A stretch of DNA of 64,000 bases from Ichthyophthirius multifiliis (GCF_000220395.1 NW_004087568.1:1-64000); one strand, 5' to 3'; positions 12,852 through 27,600 are shown, counted from the stretch's first letter. Notes: generated by a model not told the origin, from the letters alone. A program made the numbers and translations.

Positions 12852-13415
12852 ATGAAAATATTATAAGTATATATTCTATCAATTTTATTGGTAAAAATAT
12901 TTAGTTCATTTAATGATATAGATGAAGACTTAGATTTAGATGAAGAATAGTTATTATTAATGAAAAAAAAACTTAACATAAATATATAAAAAGAATTAAA
13001 TGAAAAAAAAAATTTACTTTTGCAATATAATATATAATACAAAGAGTTACAAAAATAATAATAAGAATATTATTTATAAACTTAAAATTATGATGCAGAA
13101 GATTTATATAAAAATATGTAAAAATAAAAAACTAATTTAGATATGGAAAAATAAAAAATAAATTATTACAATAGAAAATAAGAAAATTCATTGAATAATT
13201 AAAATAATAAATCAAATCAAGAAATAAACGAACTAATAAAATAAAAAAATTAAGAAAATTAAATATTAGAAGAAAAAGAAATTGATAAAAAAAATAAAGA
13301 ATAAAATATTAAAGAAGAAAAAGAATAAAAAAATATAGATGATAAATAAAATAAAAAAAAATAGATACAAATTAAAATTAAAAATTTAATGAAGAAAATT
13401 TATAAGAAAATGTGA
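12852..13415 (+). CDS. Putative secreted, Lys/Gln/Glu-rich coiled-coil protein
   Basis: Open frame of 187 codons. The start MKILQVYILSILLVKIFSSF looks like a signal peptide, followed by an acidic patch (FNDIDEDLDLDEEQ) and then a strongly charged helical region rich in Lys, Glu, Gln and Asn that should be coiled coil. No family is recognised. The frame ends in TGA at 13413-13415, but similar Gln/Lys/Asn-rich sequence goes on in another frame to about 13540, so the true end may be later if a base is missing in an A run. Low sequence complexity limits the confidence. Confidence 0.5.
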
Positions 13416-13734
13416 TAGAAGTAAAAAAAAATAGCTAATAATAAATATAAGAAAATAATAATAATAAAAAAACATAATAATAAAAAGATTTAAATAATAA
13501 AAAAAAAGGTTAATATTAAGATAATAAAAAGATATAAACATATAAAAATATATAAATATATAAATATATAAATATATAAATATATAAATATATTTTTATT
13601 TTTTTAGATATATAAATATAATATTTTATATTTATTTTTATATAATATTTTTATTTATAATATTTTTATTTTTATATATTTTTAATTTTTTTTAATTATT
13701 AAATTTATATATAATACTTTATTTAGGTTTATAT
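13416..13734. other. AT-rich stretch with short tandem repeats
   Basis: Begins with possible continuation of the preceding coding sequence, then a period-10 repeat near 13541-13592. It ends in A/T runs without a recognisable gene. Confidence 0.45.
13541..13592. repeat. Period-10 AT minisatellite
   Basis: About five tandem copies of a ten-base unit ATATATAAAT, in noncoding DNA. A similar period-10 array in the opposite sense (unit TATATATTTA) lies at about 14571-14612. Confidence 0.7.
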
Positions 13735-14045
13735 TATTTATTTTTATATTATTTTTTATTTAGAAGTTTATGACATTGAAGACAAATTATAACATGATCA
13801 ATAATAATTAAATTAAAATGTAAAATAATAAAATAATTTAATATATTAGTTTTACAATTAATTTTTATTACATAATAATAATTTAAATGATAATTTTTTT
13901 TGTAATTTTTTATACATTTATTTTTAATATTTTAATTTTTTATTAAATTTTTAGATATATAAATTAACTTTAAATAATTTGGAATGTGCTTAATATTATC
14001 ATTTATATTATACAAACTATTAATAAAAAATTATATTTTTAACGA
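13735..14045 (-). CDS. Possible small protein or exon, unidentified
   Basis: The minus strand carries about 100 consecutive codons with non-repetitive composition (IKHIPNYLKLIYISKNL, then DHVIICLQCHKLLNKK), unlike the surrounding DNA. There is no clear ATG or stop pairing, so this may be one exon or a decayed remnant. The C-L-Q-C-H string matches the c-type haem motif C-x-x-C-H, but nothing else supports a cytochrome. With TGA as the only stop in DNA this AT-rich, an open frame alone is weak evidence. Confidence 0.25.
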
Positions 14046-14742
14046 AAAAAAAAATCCTTTATATTTATAATAAGAATTCTCTTAAATTTTAAAATCATTT
14101 TATAAATAAATTGAAGATAATTAAGTATTATTTAATATAAAATATATTTATATATAAATTATTAAGAATTAATATAAAAATGAAAGTAAAATAAATCTTG
14201 AAATATTACAATAATAAGAAAATATATTAGAAGATCTATTTAATTAAATTAAAACTTTGAAAAAAATATTGATAATATAGATTAAAAAAAAATTGATAAT
14301 ATAGATTAAAAAAAAAATATATATAAAAAAAAGAAATAAAAATTATAATAATAAAAAAAAAATAGATTCAAATACATATTTGAAAAAAAAAATTAAAAAA
14401 AAAATGAAAAAATATAATAAAAAAAATTAAAAATAAAAACAAATTAAAAAAAATAAAAAATAAAAAAAATTAAAATAAAATTCTTATAAAATATATATAA
14501 AATAAAAGAAAAAAAATATATATTTATATAAAAATAATATAAATATTTTATATATATATATTTTTTAATATATATTTATATATTTATATATTTATATATT
14601 TATATATTTATTTATATATTATTAATTTTTATTTTAAATATTTATTTTCTTATTTCTTTTTATAATATTTTTTTATTTTTTTCATTTTTATAATAAATAT
14701 TTTTTAAAAAATTATAAAATTTTATTATTTTCATTAATAATA
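14046..14742. other. AT-rich stretch with possible coding scraps
   Basis: Near 14175-14265 a short plus-strand frame reads NILEDLFNQIKTLKK and may be a scrap of a coiled-coil gene. Just after it a block of about 23 bases (TTGATAATATAG followed by A-rich sequence) is duplicated in tandem. The rest, including the period-10 array near 14571-14612, is simple AT sequence. Confidence 0.35.
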
Positions 14743-15636
14743 TCAATTTTATATATTATTTATCTAATTTTAAGGATATTACTATTAATTAATATCTATA
14801 AAAGTACTTTATCCGAATTTTTGGAAATAAAAATTTGAATCTATTTAAATATGCTTCGCATTTTTAGTAAATGAATAAAGAATTAAAAAAGTTATAATAA
14901 ACTATATTATATAAGATATTTTTTTTACAGTTTACCATTCTTAAAATCCACTAATAAGTATTATATTAGCTAAAACCTCTAATATAATACATACATATAA
15001 TCCTTTTATATAATATGTAAGCATAGTAATTTTATTTTTAATAATACAATAAATCGATAAAAAAATGCAAATAACCCATAAAATATATTCTATAAGGAAA
15101 ATAGATGCTGCACCTTTCAAAATATCATTTGTTGGTTCACTCTATTTTTCTGAATCTATATCATTATAAAGGACAATTCTGTTCAATAAATTTATAAAAA
15201 TTATAATTAAAAAGCATATATTACAACCTGTAAACCATTTATTTCTTCTCCTTAATCTTTCTATTATTTAAATTTTTATTTAATATTCATTGTTTGCTAT
15301 TTGTTAATTATTTTAATATTAATTTAAATTCTAAGCTGCTAAAGGAACTCCGTTTAATATAATAGGTTAACCAACTGCGTAATTAATTGGATTAACTCCT
15401 ATTGGTATTCCTGAAATTTATTAATGAGGATTATTATATGCATTTTATATTTATTATTAAGGTATAAATTAGTTTTATTAAATTTAATAGTTTACATTGT
15501 TTACTGGATTCATTGGTATTTATTCCGCTATTATATGAGCATTGAAATTTTCTTAGTATATTTATTAGTTTTATGGGTTTGGGTTTGGGTTTGGTCCTTG
15601 CTACTTTACGAATTCTGCGTTTATATTTTCTATCAT
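14743..15636 (-). CDS. Membrane protein with Pro/Gln/Asn-rich N-terminus and four predicted helices
   Basis: Single exon of 297 codons. The first 130 residues are polar and of low complexity: an N-P repeat (GPNPNPNPQNQQ), then GIPIGVNPINYAVGQPIIL, much like the cytoplasmic tails of trafficking or scaffold membrane proteins. After a basic RLRRRNK come four hydrophobic segments: about residues 142-160 (CNICFLIIIFINLL), 180-204 (IFLIEYILWVICIFLSIYCI), 213-236 (LYVCIILEVLANIILISG) and 242-260 (ISYIIQFIITFLILYS). A polar tail of about 35 residues ends at TGA. No known family is recognised. It is divergent from the Myb gene. Confidence 0.7.
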
Positions 15637-16884
15637 TTGCTATTTAGCTAAATATAATTGACTTTTTTATTTATTTTTTTATACTTTATGATTTTTTGTA
15701 TTAATATGATTTTTAATATTTATTATATTTTATATATTTCATATATGGTTATTTTTTTTTTAATATATAATATTAGATTATAATTTTTTAGAGTTAAATT
15801 TTTTTTTAAATATAAAATTTTATCAACAAAATAAAATTGATATATGAGATTACTTTATATTATGATAATAATTATTAAATTAATTTAATGTTAATTATAA
15901 AAATTATATTAAATAAATATAATTAAAAATATTATTAATATTTTTATATTTATATTTTTTATTTAATTTTTTAATATTTTTAATGGAAAAATAATTAGAA
16001 TATTATTTATATAATAATAAAAAATATATCATTTTTATTCTAAAATTTAATATATAATATATATTTAAATTATTTTCAAATAATTTATATTGATTGTATT
16101 ATATCTATAATTTCACTTTAGTTTTGATTATATTTATATTTTGAATAAAATACATAGATTAAAAAAATTATTTTAATTATAAATTATTAAAAAAAATATT
16201 TAATAAATAATTATGTTACAAACACTTATCTATTTTTAAATATATTAAATAATACATGTTTATTTATTAATTAATAAATAAACAAAATTATAATTTATTA
16301 TTAAATCCAAATATTTTAAATAAAATAACTTATTTATTAATTATATTTTTTAATAAATATAAGAAAAATAAATAAATTTAAGATTTTGATATTTTTTTTT
16401 AATCATTTTTAATTTTTAAATTTTTTTTAAAAATTTACTATTTTTGATAAATAATTATATTTCTTTGTATAGAGTTATTTCAAATTTAACTTTTGTAGAT
16501 TTTTATATATATAATTTTAAGTTAAGTTAACTAACATATTAAAATAACTTAAAAAAATATTATGTGGTTTAAATAAAAGAAAAGAAACAAAAAATATTAA
16601 TTAAATAAATAAATTTTCTAAAAAAAACTAAATAAAATTAAAAATATCACATAAATTATAATAATAATTAAATTTTTATAAAATATTTTAATAAATGATT
16701 ATATATAAAATAAAAAAAAATAAAAAAAATTAACTTAAAAAAAAAAAAATATAAAATAAAATAAAAACAAAAACAAAAACAAAAAAGAAAAGAAAAGAAA
16801 AAGATAAAGAAAAAGAAAAATAATAATAAAAAAATATATATATATATTTATAAATAAAAATATTTGAAAGTAATAAAAAAAAAA
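15637..16884. promoter_or_regulatory. Divergent spacer with polypurine tract upstream of the Myb gene
   Basis: About 1.25 kb between divergent genes, nearly all A/T. Just before the Myb start, at about 16761-16823, the plus strand is an A-rich tract with AAAAAC repeats followed by AAAAG/AAAAAG repeats, nearly free of pyrimidines. It may be 5' untranslated leader. No gene is seen in the spacer. Confidence 0.45.
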
Positions 16885-17643
16885 ATGGAAATTCAATAAA
16901 GCGCATAATAAACTCATATAAAAGTATCTCATGATTCGATACTAAAGAAATAAAGAATAATAAAAGTATGGACAAAAACCGAAGATAATTTATTAAACCG
17001 CTTATATTAAGAATATAATAGAGATTGGAAGCAAATAGCTTAAAACATGCCTGGAAGAAATCCTTCTTAATGTTCTTAAAGATATCGTAGAATAAAGCCT
17101 ATAAAATCAAAGTCCTTATGGACAAAAGAAGAAGACGAAAAGTTATTGTCTTTAATAGAAATATATGGTTAAAATTGGAAAGAATTGTCCGTGCATATGA
17201 ATAAGAAAGGAAAGTAAATAAGAGAAAGATTTATAAATAATTTAGATAAAACAATAAACAAATCTAAATGGACTGAAGAAGAAGATTAAATTATTTTAGA
17301 TTAGTATCTTTCTATAGGACCTAAATGGTAATAAATATCAAAAAAGTTAATAAGCAGACCAGAAAATATGGTGAAGAATAGATTTTATTCTAATATTAAA
17401 AGATTGTATATTGATAATAATGAATAAATAAGAAGTAATATAATATCAAATTAATAGTCAGCAAAATTTGAATAATAATCAAATATTAATAATAAATAAG
17501 ATGCAAATAACAAAGAAAATTAATTATAGAACATGTAAAATAATTTAAACATAAAAGTAAAAAAAAATGAAGAAAAGCAAGACTAAAAAAATAATATTAA
17601 TATAATAAATAATGAAATCTTTATAAAAAATTAAAATAATGAT

Positions 17644-17686
<43 letters not shown>

Positions 17687-18354
17687 GTAATAATAGTAAT
17701 AATATTAATGCAAATAAAAGTAATGATTTATTTATTAATAATTCTAATAATAATAATATTACTTAAATCATAGAAAACATTTAAAAAAATTAACTTTTTT
17801 AAAATTAAAACTAATCAGAATAATTAAATCTAAATACAAATAATTAGCTTTTGTAAGATTCCTTAAATAATTTCGTAAATAATGAATAATTAAAAAGGAG
17901 AAATATGACTATGCCTTCATTAAAAATACCATCTTTTTAATAAATAGCTAGTCCTTTTTCAAATACAACTAATTGTAATAGTAGTTTACTCTTAAAATTT
18001 GTTTAAAATCAAATTTAGTAGTAATAATAATAATCAAAGAATAATTTTCCGATAAGTTTATCTAATTTTACAACAAATTGTAGCTCTACTAATTTATTTA
18101 ATAACTTATTATAGTAGTATAATAGTCCGAATTCGAATGATATTTTTTCATTGTCTTCTTAGAAAACATGTCCTTCGTTAATTCATATTGAAAATGTTTA
18201 ATAAATAAATAAATAGTTGGCCCAATAATAAAAAGAGATGGAATAATAATAAATAACAAAATAATTTTTATAATAATTTTATAATTGTAATAAAGATTAA
18301 TAATTGATGATATTCTAATAATTAAATTAATAATTTTAAGAAAATTTATAATGA
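16885..18354 (+). CDS. Three-repeat (R1R2R3) Myb-type DNA-binding protein
   Basis: Single exon of 489 codons. Three consecutive Myb/SANT repeats occupy about residues 28-185. Repeat 1 is VWTKTEDNLLNRLYQEY to GRNPSQCSQRYRRI, repeat 2 LWTKEEDEKLLSLIEIYGQN to KQIRERFINNL, and repeat 3 KWTEEEDQIILDQYLSIG to MVKNRFYSNI. The spaced aromatics and the third helices that read DNA are present, so it should bind DNA as a nuclear transcription factor of the c-Myb/CDC5-like three-repeat type. The rest is Asn/Gln-rich low complexity, common in ciliate regulators, with a Ser/Thr patch (RRNMTMPSLKIPSF). The ATG at 16885 was chosen as the first in frame after the polypurine leader. Confidence 0.85.
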
Positions 18355-21300
18355 ATAAAAAAATAAATTAACGAATACTAAAAATAAAATATATATAATT
18401 ATTATATAAAAAAAAAAAAAAAACTTAAGAAATAAATAACTATTAAGGTTAGTAAATTATAATTAATAAAAGATATTAAATTATTATTTTTAATTAAATA
18501 AATATAATTTTATTTTTATTTGTACGAATTTTTTTGTATATTTGTCAAATTTATTAATATTTTTTCAACATTTTTATTATAAAAACAAAAAGTACTTCTT
18601 CAATTCTATTTTAAAATGTTTTCATATAAAGTTATATTTATTCTATTATATATATATATATAAAATTATTAAATTTTTTAAAAGTTTTTTTTTTATAAAA
18701 AAATATTATAATAAATTAATTAAACTAATATTTATAAATTTTTAACATTATTTTTTAAAATAAAACAATCAACATAAATAAAGAAAAGTTTTTTTTAAAA
18801 AATTGCTAATAAAAAAACTTGCTAAAAACTAATATTAAATTTTTAATTTTTACTAAAATTAATAATAATAAAAAATTATCTTAAAATATAAATAAAATTA
18901 AAATTACAAATAAATATAAAGTATTGTTTTAGAAATTGCTTATATACATATTTATAAAATGTTTTTATATATATATAAAATCAGGATTATAAATTTAGAA
19001 AATAAATATTTAATTTTAATTTCAATTTTGGAAATAACGATTAAATTAACGTAAAATAAATTATATAATAATATATAAATTTTAAATTATGAATAAATAT
19101 AAAATAATTTTTATTTTCTATTAATATATAAAAATTATATTATTAATAAAAATATTAAATAAAATATAAATAAAAAGGTTTATCATTCAGACTAATATAT
19201 TTAAAATAATAAATAGAAGAGTATTTATTCAATATTTTGGTTTTCAATTATCCCAAAATTAATGTATATACGTTATTTATGAAATATTGTCATAAAATAT
19301 TTTTTATTTTAATATTTAAATACATATCTCAAAAATGTTAGATAACTATTCTTTCAAAAATAACTATAACATTCTTTATTTTGAACTGTTTAAACTGGTT
19401 AAACACAATAAGTTATCATTTTTGAAAAATCAGATATAAGTTAGTTATATATTAATTTATTTATTTTTTTTAAAAAAAAAAATATTTCACTTTATTATTT
19501 TTATTATTATTTTTTTTAATATTTTTAATTCATTTATTGATTATAAATTTGAAAATTGATATTTATGTATATAATGCTTCTGCTGCATTAATTATATTAA
19601 TACTTTTCATTGTTATAAGATTATAAAAAAACATATTTTTTATAAATTACTTTTCCATATTTTTTATTTTCCTTTATTTATTTTTAAAAGTTAAACCATC
19701 AAAATAATAAAAATTATTATTCATTTTTATAGCCATTTTTTTTTTTTTTACTAATTAAATATTTTAACAAAAAATTATAGAATATATAAAGTAAATAATA
19801 TGAATAAAAAATAGATTTTTATATTATCAATTATTTTAAAAAAATTAATATTTTTAATTTTTAAATATGAATAAAAGTTTTGAGCTGATTTATATTTTTT
19901 TTGTTCAAATAAAAAAACGATTTTCAAAAAGAGAAAACATTTTTATATCAATTAAAAATATCTAAAATTATGTTAATATCTAATATATAGGAATCATCTG
20001 TAATGCTAAAAATATCAGCAATATAAAAAATATCACAATATATAGACATCAAATCAATCAAAAATATGAAATTTTAATAGTATTAAAATCTTTTCGATTT
20101 CTAAAATTTTTGGTAATATATATAAACTTTAACAATATTTATTATTGAAATATATTATAAAATTTAAAGTAAAATAAGTTAAAATGAATTATTATAATAT
20201 ATAATATTTAAATTTAGAATAATTACGTTAATGTAATATTTGAATAAGTTTTATTATAGTATGATTATATGTCATATATTACAATTTTTACGACTTAAAT
20301 ATAAATTTATTATTATTAAAAAATTTATTTTAATACTAAATATTTGTTTTCCTAAATGAAATAATAAACCATTTTAAATTATAAGCCATCTTTTTTAAAA
20401 CAATAATATTAAACCTACAACTTTTTAAATTAAAAATATAAATTTGTTTCGCATTAAAATACATTTTAAATTAAGTAAAGAAAAAGAAATTTAATAATGA
20501 TTTTATATAAAATAAAAATAAATAAACAATTTTTATTCTTATAAAAATAATATTTTTCTTAAATAATATTAAGTTTAATTTTTTTTTTTTTTAAAAAAAA
20601 ATATAAATTATAAATATATTTTTATATATGATTATGTAATTATAATTTATTTATGAGTTAATAATGCTTAAAAAATTGAAAACCTTTTTTTAATATTAAA
20701 AAAATAAATAAACAAATGAATACCTTCCTTATTATTTATTTTCTCCGAACTTCTTTTTATCTTATATTATTCTTAAAAAAAAACCTTGTTCAAATCTCAA
20801 AATTTCATTACCAATGAAACTCTAATAAATTTACTTACAATTAAGAACTATCAAAATATTTCGTGGCAATAATTTTAATATAATTCATTATATTATTGAA
20901 CTTCCAAATAAAAAACGGTGTTTGTAGTATTTATTGCTTGTAAAAAGAATTTGAAAAAGTCCGAGATATTCTGGTTTTATATGACTGACTATCTTAAATA
21001 ATTTTTTATTTAATCTATTCAGCTCGAAGAAGAATGATATAATAATAATTTTTAGAGTAATTTTACTTTTGTGTATTAAACATTATGAAAAGATATAACT
21101 TACTTTTGAATTGAGTATAGTAAATGATAAAATTAATTTTAATTTATTTATAAAGGATTTTTATATATGTTTAACATTTTATAATATAATTAACAAATAT
21201 TTATTAAATTTAATAAAAATAAATATTCATCAATTCTCAAATCAAATAATTATAAAAAATTTTGTTTACTTATACTATTAGGAGTTGATTGAATAGGGTA

Positions 21301-21818
21301 AAAAAAAACTATTCTTAATGATTTGAGCAATTTTAAAACTAATATTTCTAGAACTATTTAAGAATTAAACAAAATATTAATTAAAATCCTCATTTAAATT
21401 ACCATTATTAATTTTCAATATTAAATATGAGATGTTTTATAAAAACTTTAAAAATAATAAATATGTTGTGTTAGGCTAAATAATATAAAAAAAATTAAAT
21501 TAGAGTTTATGCGCTTATAATTTATTAATATTTTATAATACGAATGAAATATATAATTAAAAAAATAGAGATATAAATTATTATATAATTGATGAATTAA
21601 TAAAAGAATAAATAAAATTTGTATTTAATAAATATATTTATATTTTATGTTATATATAGAAAAATAAAATATTTTATAAAATTTCAAATTATAAATAAAT
21701 ATTTATTTTTATAATAATAATAAAAAAAATATATATATAAGAATTAAAATAAATTTTAAATTTATTTTATATTATATTCATATCATTAATAAAAAAAAGC
21801 TTATCAGAAAATATATAA

Positions 21819-21854
<36 letters not shown>

Positions 21855-21958
21855 TTATTTATATTTATATATATATTTATACATTTATTTTTTTATATGT
21901 ATAATACTTATATAGTTATTTATTTATATATATTTTAGAAAATTCTTTTTTTTTTTCA
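18355..21958. other. Long gene-poor stretch
   Basis: About 3.6 kb of AT-rich DNA. Short open frames such as the one at 18542-18745 are AT-biased and not convincing. A less AT-biased patch at about 20640-21110 could be a decayed coding remnant (listed separately). A TA microsatellite lies at about 21826-21854. Confidence 0.5.
20640..21110 (+). pseudogene. Possible decayed coding remnant, family unknown
   Basis: Within otherwise featureless DNA this patch has richer base composition and protein-like segments in more than one plus-strand frame. One contains IIELPNKKRCLQYL, loosely like the Cys-rich end of piggyBac-type transposases; the match is too short to assign. It looks broken in several places. 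Confidence 0.2.
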
Positions 21959-22207
21959 TCATTCTAGCCACCCTTTTTATGTATGATATAAATTTTAAAT
22001 TGTTTTTTAACGTTATAGCATTTGTAATTATTCTTTTCCAAATTATATTTATTCCTCAATTTATTATTAATTATTTAACCTAGCATTATTACGGAAATCT
22101 ACTTTAGCACGTCGAATAATATAATGTCTAAAATTATAATCCTTAAATTATAATCCAGTTCTTAAAATATTTTTATAAAGATCTAAAATTTAACCTTTGC
22201 TTCGCAT
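21959..22207 (-). CDS. ISD11: LYR-motif Fe-S cluster assembly factor ISD11 (LYRM4)
   Basis: Small single-exon gene of 82 codons. ISD11 binds and stabilises the mitochondrial cysteine desulphurase Nfs1, together with acyl carrier protein. The sequence follows the family closely: QILDLYKNILRTG (LYR motif here LYK), then FKDYNFRHYIIRRAKVDFRN, which carries the conserved NFR-x-Y-x-x-R-R block and downstream F-R-x-N, and finally LQRQKTIQNLYHTQK. Length is near the family norm of about 90. It starts at ATG 22207 and ends at TGA 21959-21961. It is divergent from the papain-type protease gene starting at 22683. Confidence 0.88.
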
Positions 22208-22682
22208 TTTATGATATTTTTTTTTCTTTAATGTTTTTATTTGCAATAAAAATAAATATATATTTTATATGGATTTTCATTTTATTAATTAATAAAGGAA
22301 AAAAAAATTGAATCAGATAAATAAATAATCAATATATCAAAATAAAAAAATAAAAATATTGAATTAAATATATATATATTTATACATATATATATACTTA
22401 TATTTATTAAAAAATATATAAACTGAATATATAAAATACATATTAAATTAAAAATTAATAAAATAATAATATTCGCAGTTAGTAAATATTTTTTATAAAA
22501 GAATTTTTTTTTTTCTTATTAATTTAATTGTTATATTATATTTTTAAAATAAAAGAAAAGATTAAATTGTTGAAATAATAAAAAGAAAAAAAATCCAATA
22601 TAAATATTTATAAAAAAAACAAACAAAATATAATATAATTTAAAATAAAATAAAATAAAATAAAAAATACTAAAAAAGACAA
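22208..22682. promoter_or_regulatory. Divergent spacer between ISD11 and the protease gene
   Basis: 475 bp shared by two divergent genes and probably holding both promoters. Close to the protease start lies a short AAAAT repeat (about 22640-22665). No named motif is visible. Confidence 0.4.
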
Positions 22683-23821
<1,139 letters not shown>

Positions 23822-23834
23822 TATGAATTTTTTT

Positions 23835-23867
<33 letters not shown>

Positions 23868-24082
23868 TGATTTTATAGATATATATATTTGCTATGTTTT
23901 TTTATTAAAAATATTTGAAAAAAAAAATATATTAATTTAAATATTATAAAAAAAAAAAATATTAATTTTATTTATATAACAAAAAAATTGTAAATAAAAT
24001 TAATATTTATATATTTATTTTATTTTTTAACGAATTATATTAATAAAAAAATTAATTAAATATTATATTATAAAATAAAAAC
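23822..24082. other. Convergent 3' spacer
   Basis: Short AT-rich spacer between the 3' ends of the protease and SMC4 genes, with a TA run at about 23840-23867. Nothing else is seen. Confidence 0.5.
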
Positions 24083-24571
24083 TCATTCATCATTCTAATT
24101 GTTTTTATCTTAGTTTATTTCTTAGATTTTCTATAAAATAAGTGAAGGAATAATACAAATAGTTTTTGTAGCATCATTAGTTTTGTAAACTCCAACAAGT
24201 TTATTTGCCAATTCAAACATATTGTTTCTTAACGAAATAATAATAAACTATGCATTTTTAGTTCTATCATAAATGTAATTACCAACAATCGAAACATTTT
24301 TAAAGTCCAAAGCAGCATCGATTTCATCCATAAAATATAAAGGAGTAGGTTTATAATAATGTAAAGCGAAAACTAAAGACAGACTAGAAAGAGTTTTTTC
24401 ACCTCCGGATAATTTCGATATTTATTTCCATGATTTTTTTGGAGGTCTAACTGTAAAATTAACACCATCAGAAAATGGATCTAAAGAATCTATTAATTCT
24501 AATTCTGCATCACCTCCATTTGTAAGCGTCTTTTTTTTATTTTAAAATAAAATAAAGTAAATATATATATA

Positions 24572-24619
<48 letters not shown>

Positions 24620-27600
24620 AATATGTTTCTTTTAATTTGGAAGAAATTAAGTTAAATCCACTCATGAATTTTTCGAATCTTTCTTTTTTTAATTTATCTA
24701 CATCTTATTTTAATTCAGTAATTTTTTATTTAACTTTTTCAAATTCTTCTTTTCTTGATTTAAATTCGACATATTTTTCTTTAAATTCATTTATTGTATT
24801 TATATTAGCTTCGTTTCCTAAGCTTTTTAACTTTTCTTCAGTATTTGCTTTCTATATTTTTAATTCTTCCTTATATTTTTCGATACTTTCTATATTTTCT
24901 TATTATAGATCTTAATTAACTTCTATATTCATTATACTTTATATATTATATCTTTATTTATGTACGATTTTTTTTTCTTATATATTTTCTTCATCATTTT
25001 CTACTTCCATTTAATTTTTATTTTCCATAATTATTGTTTATTCCAATATACTTATTTCTAATATTTTTTTATTATATATTTAGTTAGATATATTAAAAAT
25101 ATATATTTTTTTAAAAAAATACCAGGCCTTCTTTATTATTATTAATCTTCTTATCCTACTTAATAATTAGCTATTTCATCTAAATAATCAAGGAAATTAT
25201 ATTGAGATATAATTTCGAAATATCTAGTTCTATTTTATTATATTTAATTATTACTTTTAGTTAATTCTTCTTATACTTTCCTAATTAAAAAAAAATATAT
25301 ATATAAAAAAAATTAATATAATTTACTAAATTTTTATTTCAGTTTCGTCAATTTCTTTTTATATTTTTTCTAAATTATTTTAAAATTCTTCTAAGATTTA
25401 TTAAATCTTAATTTTGGCTTAAGTTTTTTCTTCGTATTTTTATTTAAGTGTTTCGAGTTCTTTTTCAGAAATTTCTCTTAAATTAATAATTTCAACAGCT
25501 TAATTTTCTATATCTTATTTTTAATCTTAATATTTTTAAATGAGATCTTAAATTTTGATAAGTTAATGTTAACAGTTTTTCTTTTCTTTAGAATTATTAT
25601 TAAGATTTTTTTCAGTATCATTTAATTTAGCTTCCATTTAGAAAATACTATTTTCATAATTGCTTTGTTTCTAGAATATAGATAAAAATTTATATAAATA
25701 TTAATATATATGCATTTCAAATAAATAATTATTAAAATAATAATATATATATATTATATATATATATATTTATATATTTATAATACTTATTTTAATTCAT
25801 TATAGAGTTATTATTATTTTTTTAATTCATTTCCTCCTATTTAATTAATTTTGTCATCTACTTCTTATATAGCTAGTTATTTTTCTTATACAACTTTACT
25901 TATATTATTATACTACTATTCATAAACCATAATATCATGTTAAATTTTATCTACTTCTTTTTAATTATTTTATATTGGCTTTACTTATTTTTATAAAGTA
26001 GCTACTTTTTTTTTGCCAGCTTCTAATTATTCTTCACACAATTTCAAATCGAATTTTTTATTTTCTATTTCTTTTTCAACAAATTTTAAATCATTTTCTA
26101 ATCTTTAAATATCACTTTAACTTTATCCCATTCTTTCTCTTAATTATTTCAAATCATTTTAATTTTAATTATATTCTTCTTAAAATCTTATCAATTCTTC
26201 ATTACTTATTTATATTTTCAATTTATTAGACATTCCTCCCTTTCTTGGATTTCCACCTCCTGACATAACACCACTAGATTCTATTAATTCTCCTTTTTTA
26301 GTAACTACCTTTTATATTGATAATTAATAAATATATTATATTTATACATATATACTCTATGTCTTTATCTTCCATAACCAATTTACGTAGCCATTTCAAT
26401 ATCTTCACATAAAAGTGTATTTCTTATAGCAAAATAAAAAGCGACACGTAATCTAGATTCTTTTACATTTATTAAATCAAAAAGTCTTAAAGAACCTTAA
26501 GGAGCTTAAAATTATCTTTCCATTTCATTTCTATTATATTCGATTTTATCTAGTGCTATAAATGATGCTTTACCTATTTTTTCATTTCTTAAAAATTAAA
26601 CAGCTATTTAAGCATCCTCATATCTATATAAATTAATAAAAATATATATATGAAAGAATTCAAATATAAATTTAACCTTTCAACTATAATATTATCTAAT
26701 TATGGACATGCAGTAGTTATTGCAATATCATATTATTCATGAATAGTTCCCAAATCACCTAATCTCCCTAAAATTCCATTTAATTTTCCTTATTTTTAAG
26801 CATGTATAAGTTCTGTTAGTACCTTTATTAAAATAACAATATATATATATACAATTTCAATAATAATAATATATGTATACTTTATTTCTTGATGTATTTT
26901 CTTAATTTTATTAATTAAACTAATCAATTTTTTACTTACATTCTTCCATAGATCTAATAATTTTCTATTCATAATTTTTAAGTTCTTAAAGTGTATTTAA
27001 TTCTTCATTTTTTTTACCATTAATACTTTAAATGACTATATTAGCCTTATCAATAGTTTATTTTAATTCTTAGAAACTTTCATTAATTTTCACATTATTT
27101 AAATTGCATTTTGATAATTCATTTTAAATTGAATTTTAATCTGAAGTGATTAATTTGAGTTTATTTTCTAAATTTTCTTTTTTTTATTTGATATCTATTT
27201 ATTCATCTTTTAATGGCAAAAGCATTTTTTCGAACTCTTTTTTTTCCTTGACTAATTTTATATTTTCATTATTGATTTTATTTCTTAATTCAGTTAATTT
27301 CTTTTCCTCCTCATCTAGTTTTTCTTCCATTTATTTTAATTCCACTTTTTTCCCTGGAATTTCTTTCTCGTATTCCTTTGATTCTCGCACGATTTTATTA
27401 TATTCTTTTTAAAGATCTTCTATTTGTTTTTCTATTTTAGTCTAATTTTCGGTTTCTAATAATAATTTTTACCTAATTTATGCATCTTTATTATTTAGTT
27501 TTTAGAATTCTCCAGTATATTTGTTCACTTCTACTTCTTTATTTTAAATATCTTGTTTATTTTTTTTATATTCTTAAATAATATCTTCATTTTCTTTGAT

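Noticed and set aside
13735-14045. Cytochrome c from the C-L-Q-C-H motif
   Set aside because: No distal Met region or cytochrome fold context; five residues can occur by chance.
16730-16975. Minus-strand Phe/Leu-rich open frames opposite the Myb leader
   Set aside because: They are the complement of an A-rich polypurine leader and the Myb start; composition alone keeps them open.
18542-18745. Plus-strand 67-codon open frame
   Set aside because: Only Phe, Tyr, Ile, Lys and Asn codons of AT-rich DNA; no conserved pattern.
24637-24915. Plus-strand Phe/Ser-rich open frame (and a like one at 27146-27412)
   Set aside because: Antisense shadow of the SMC4 coiled coil.
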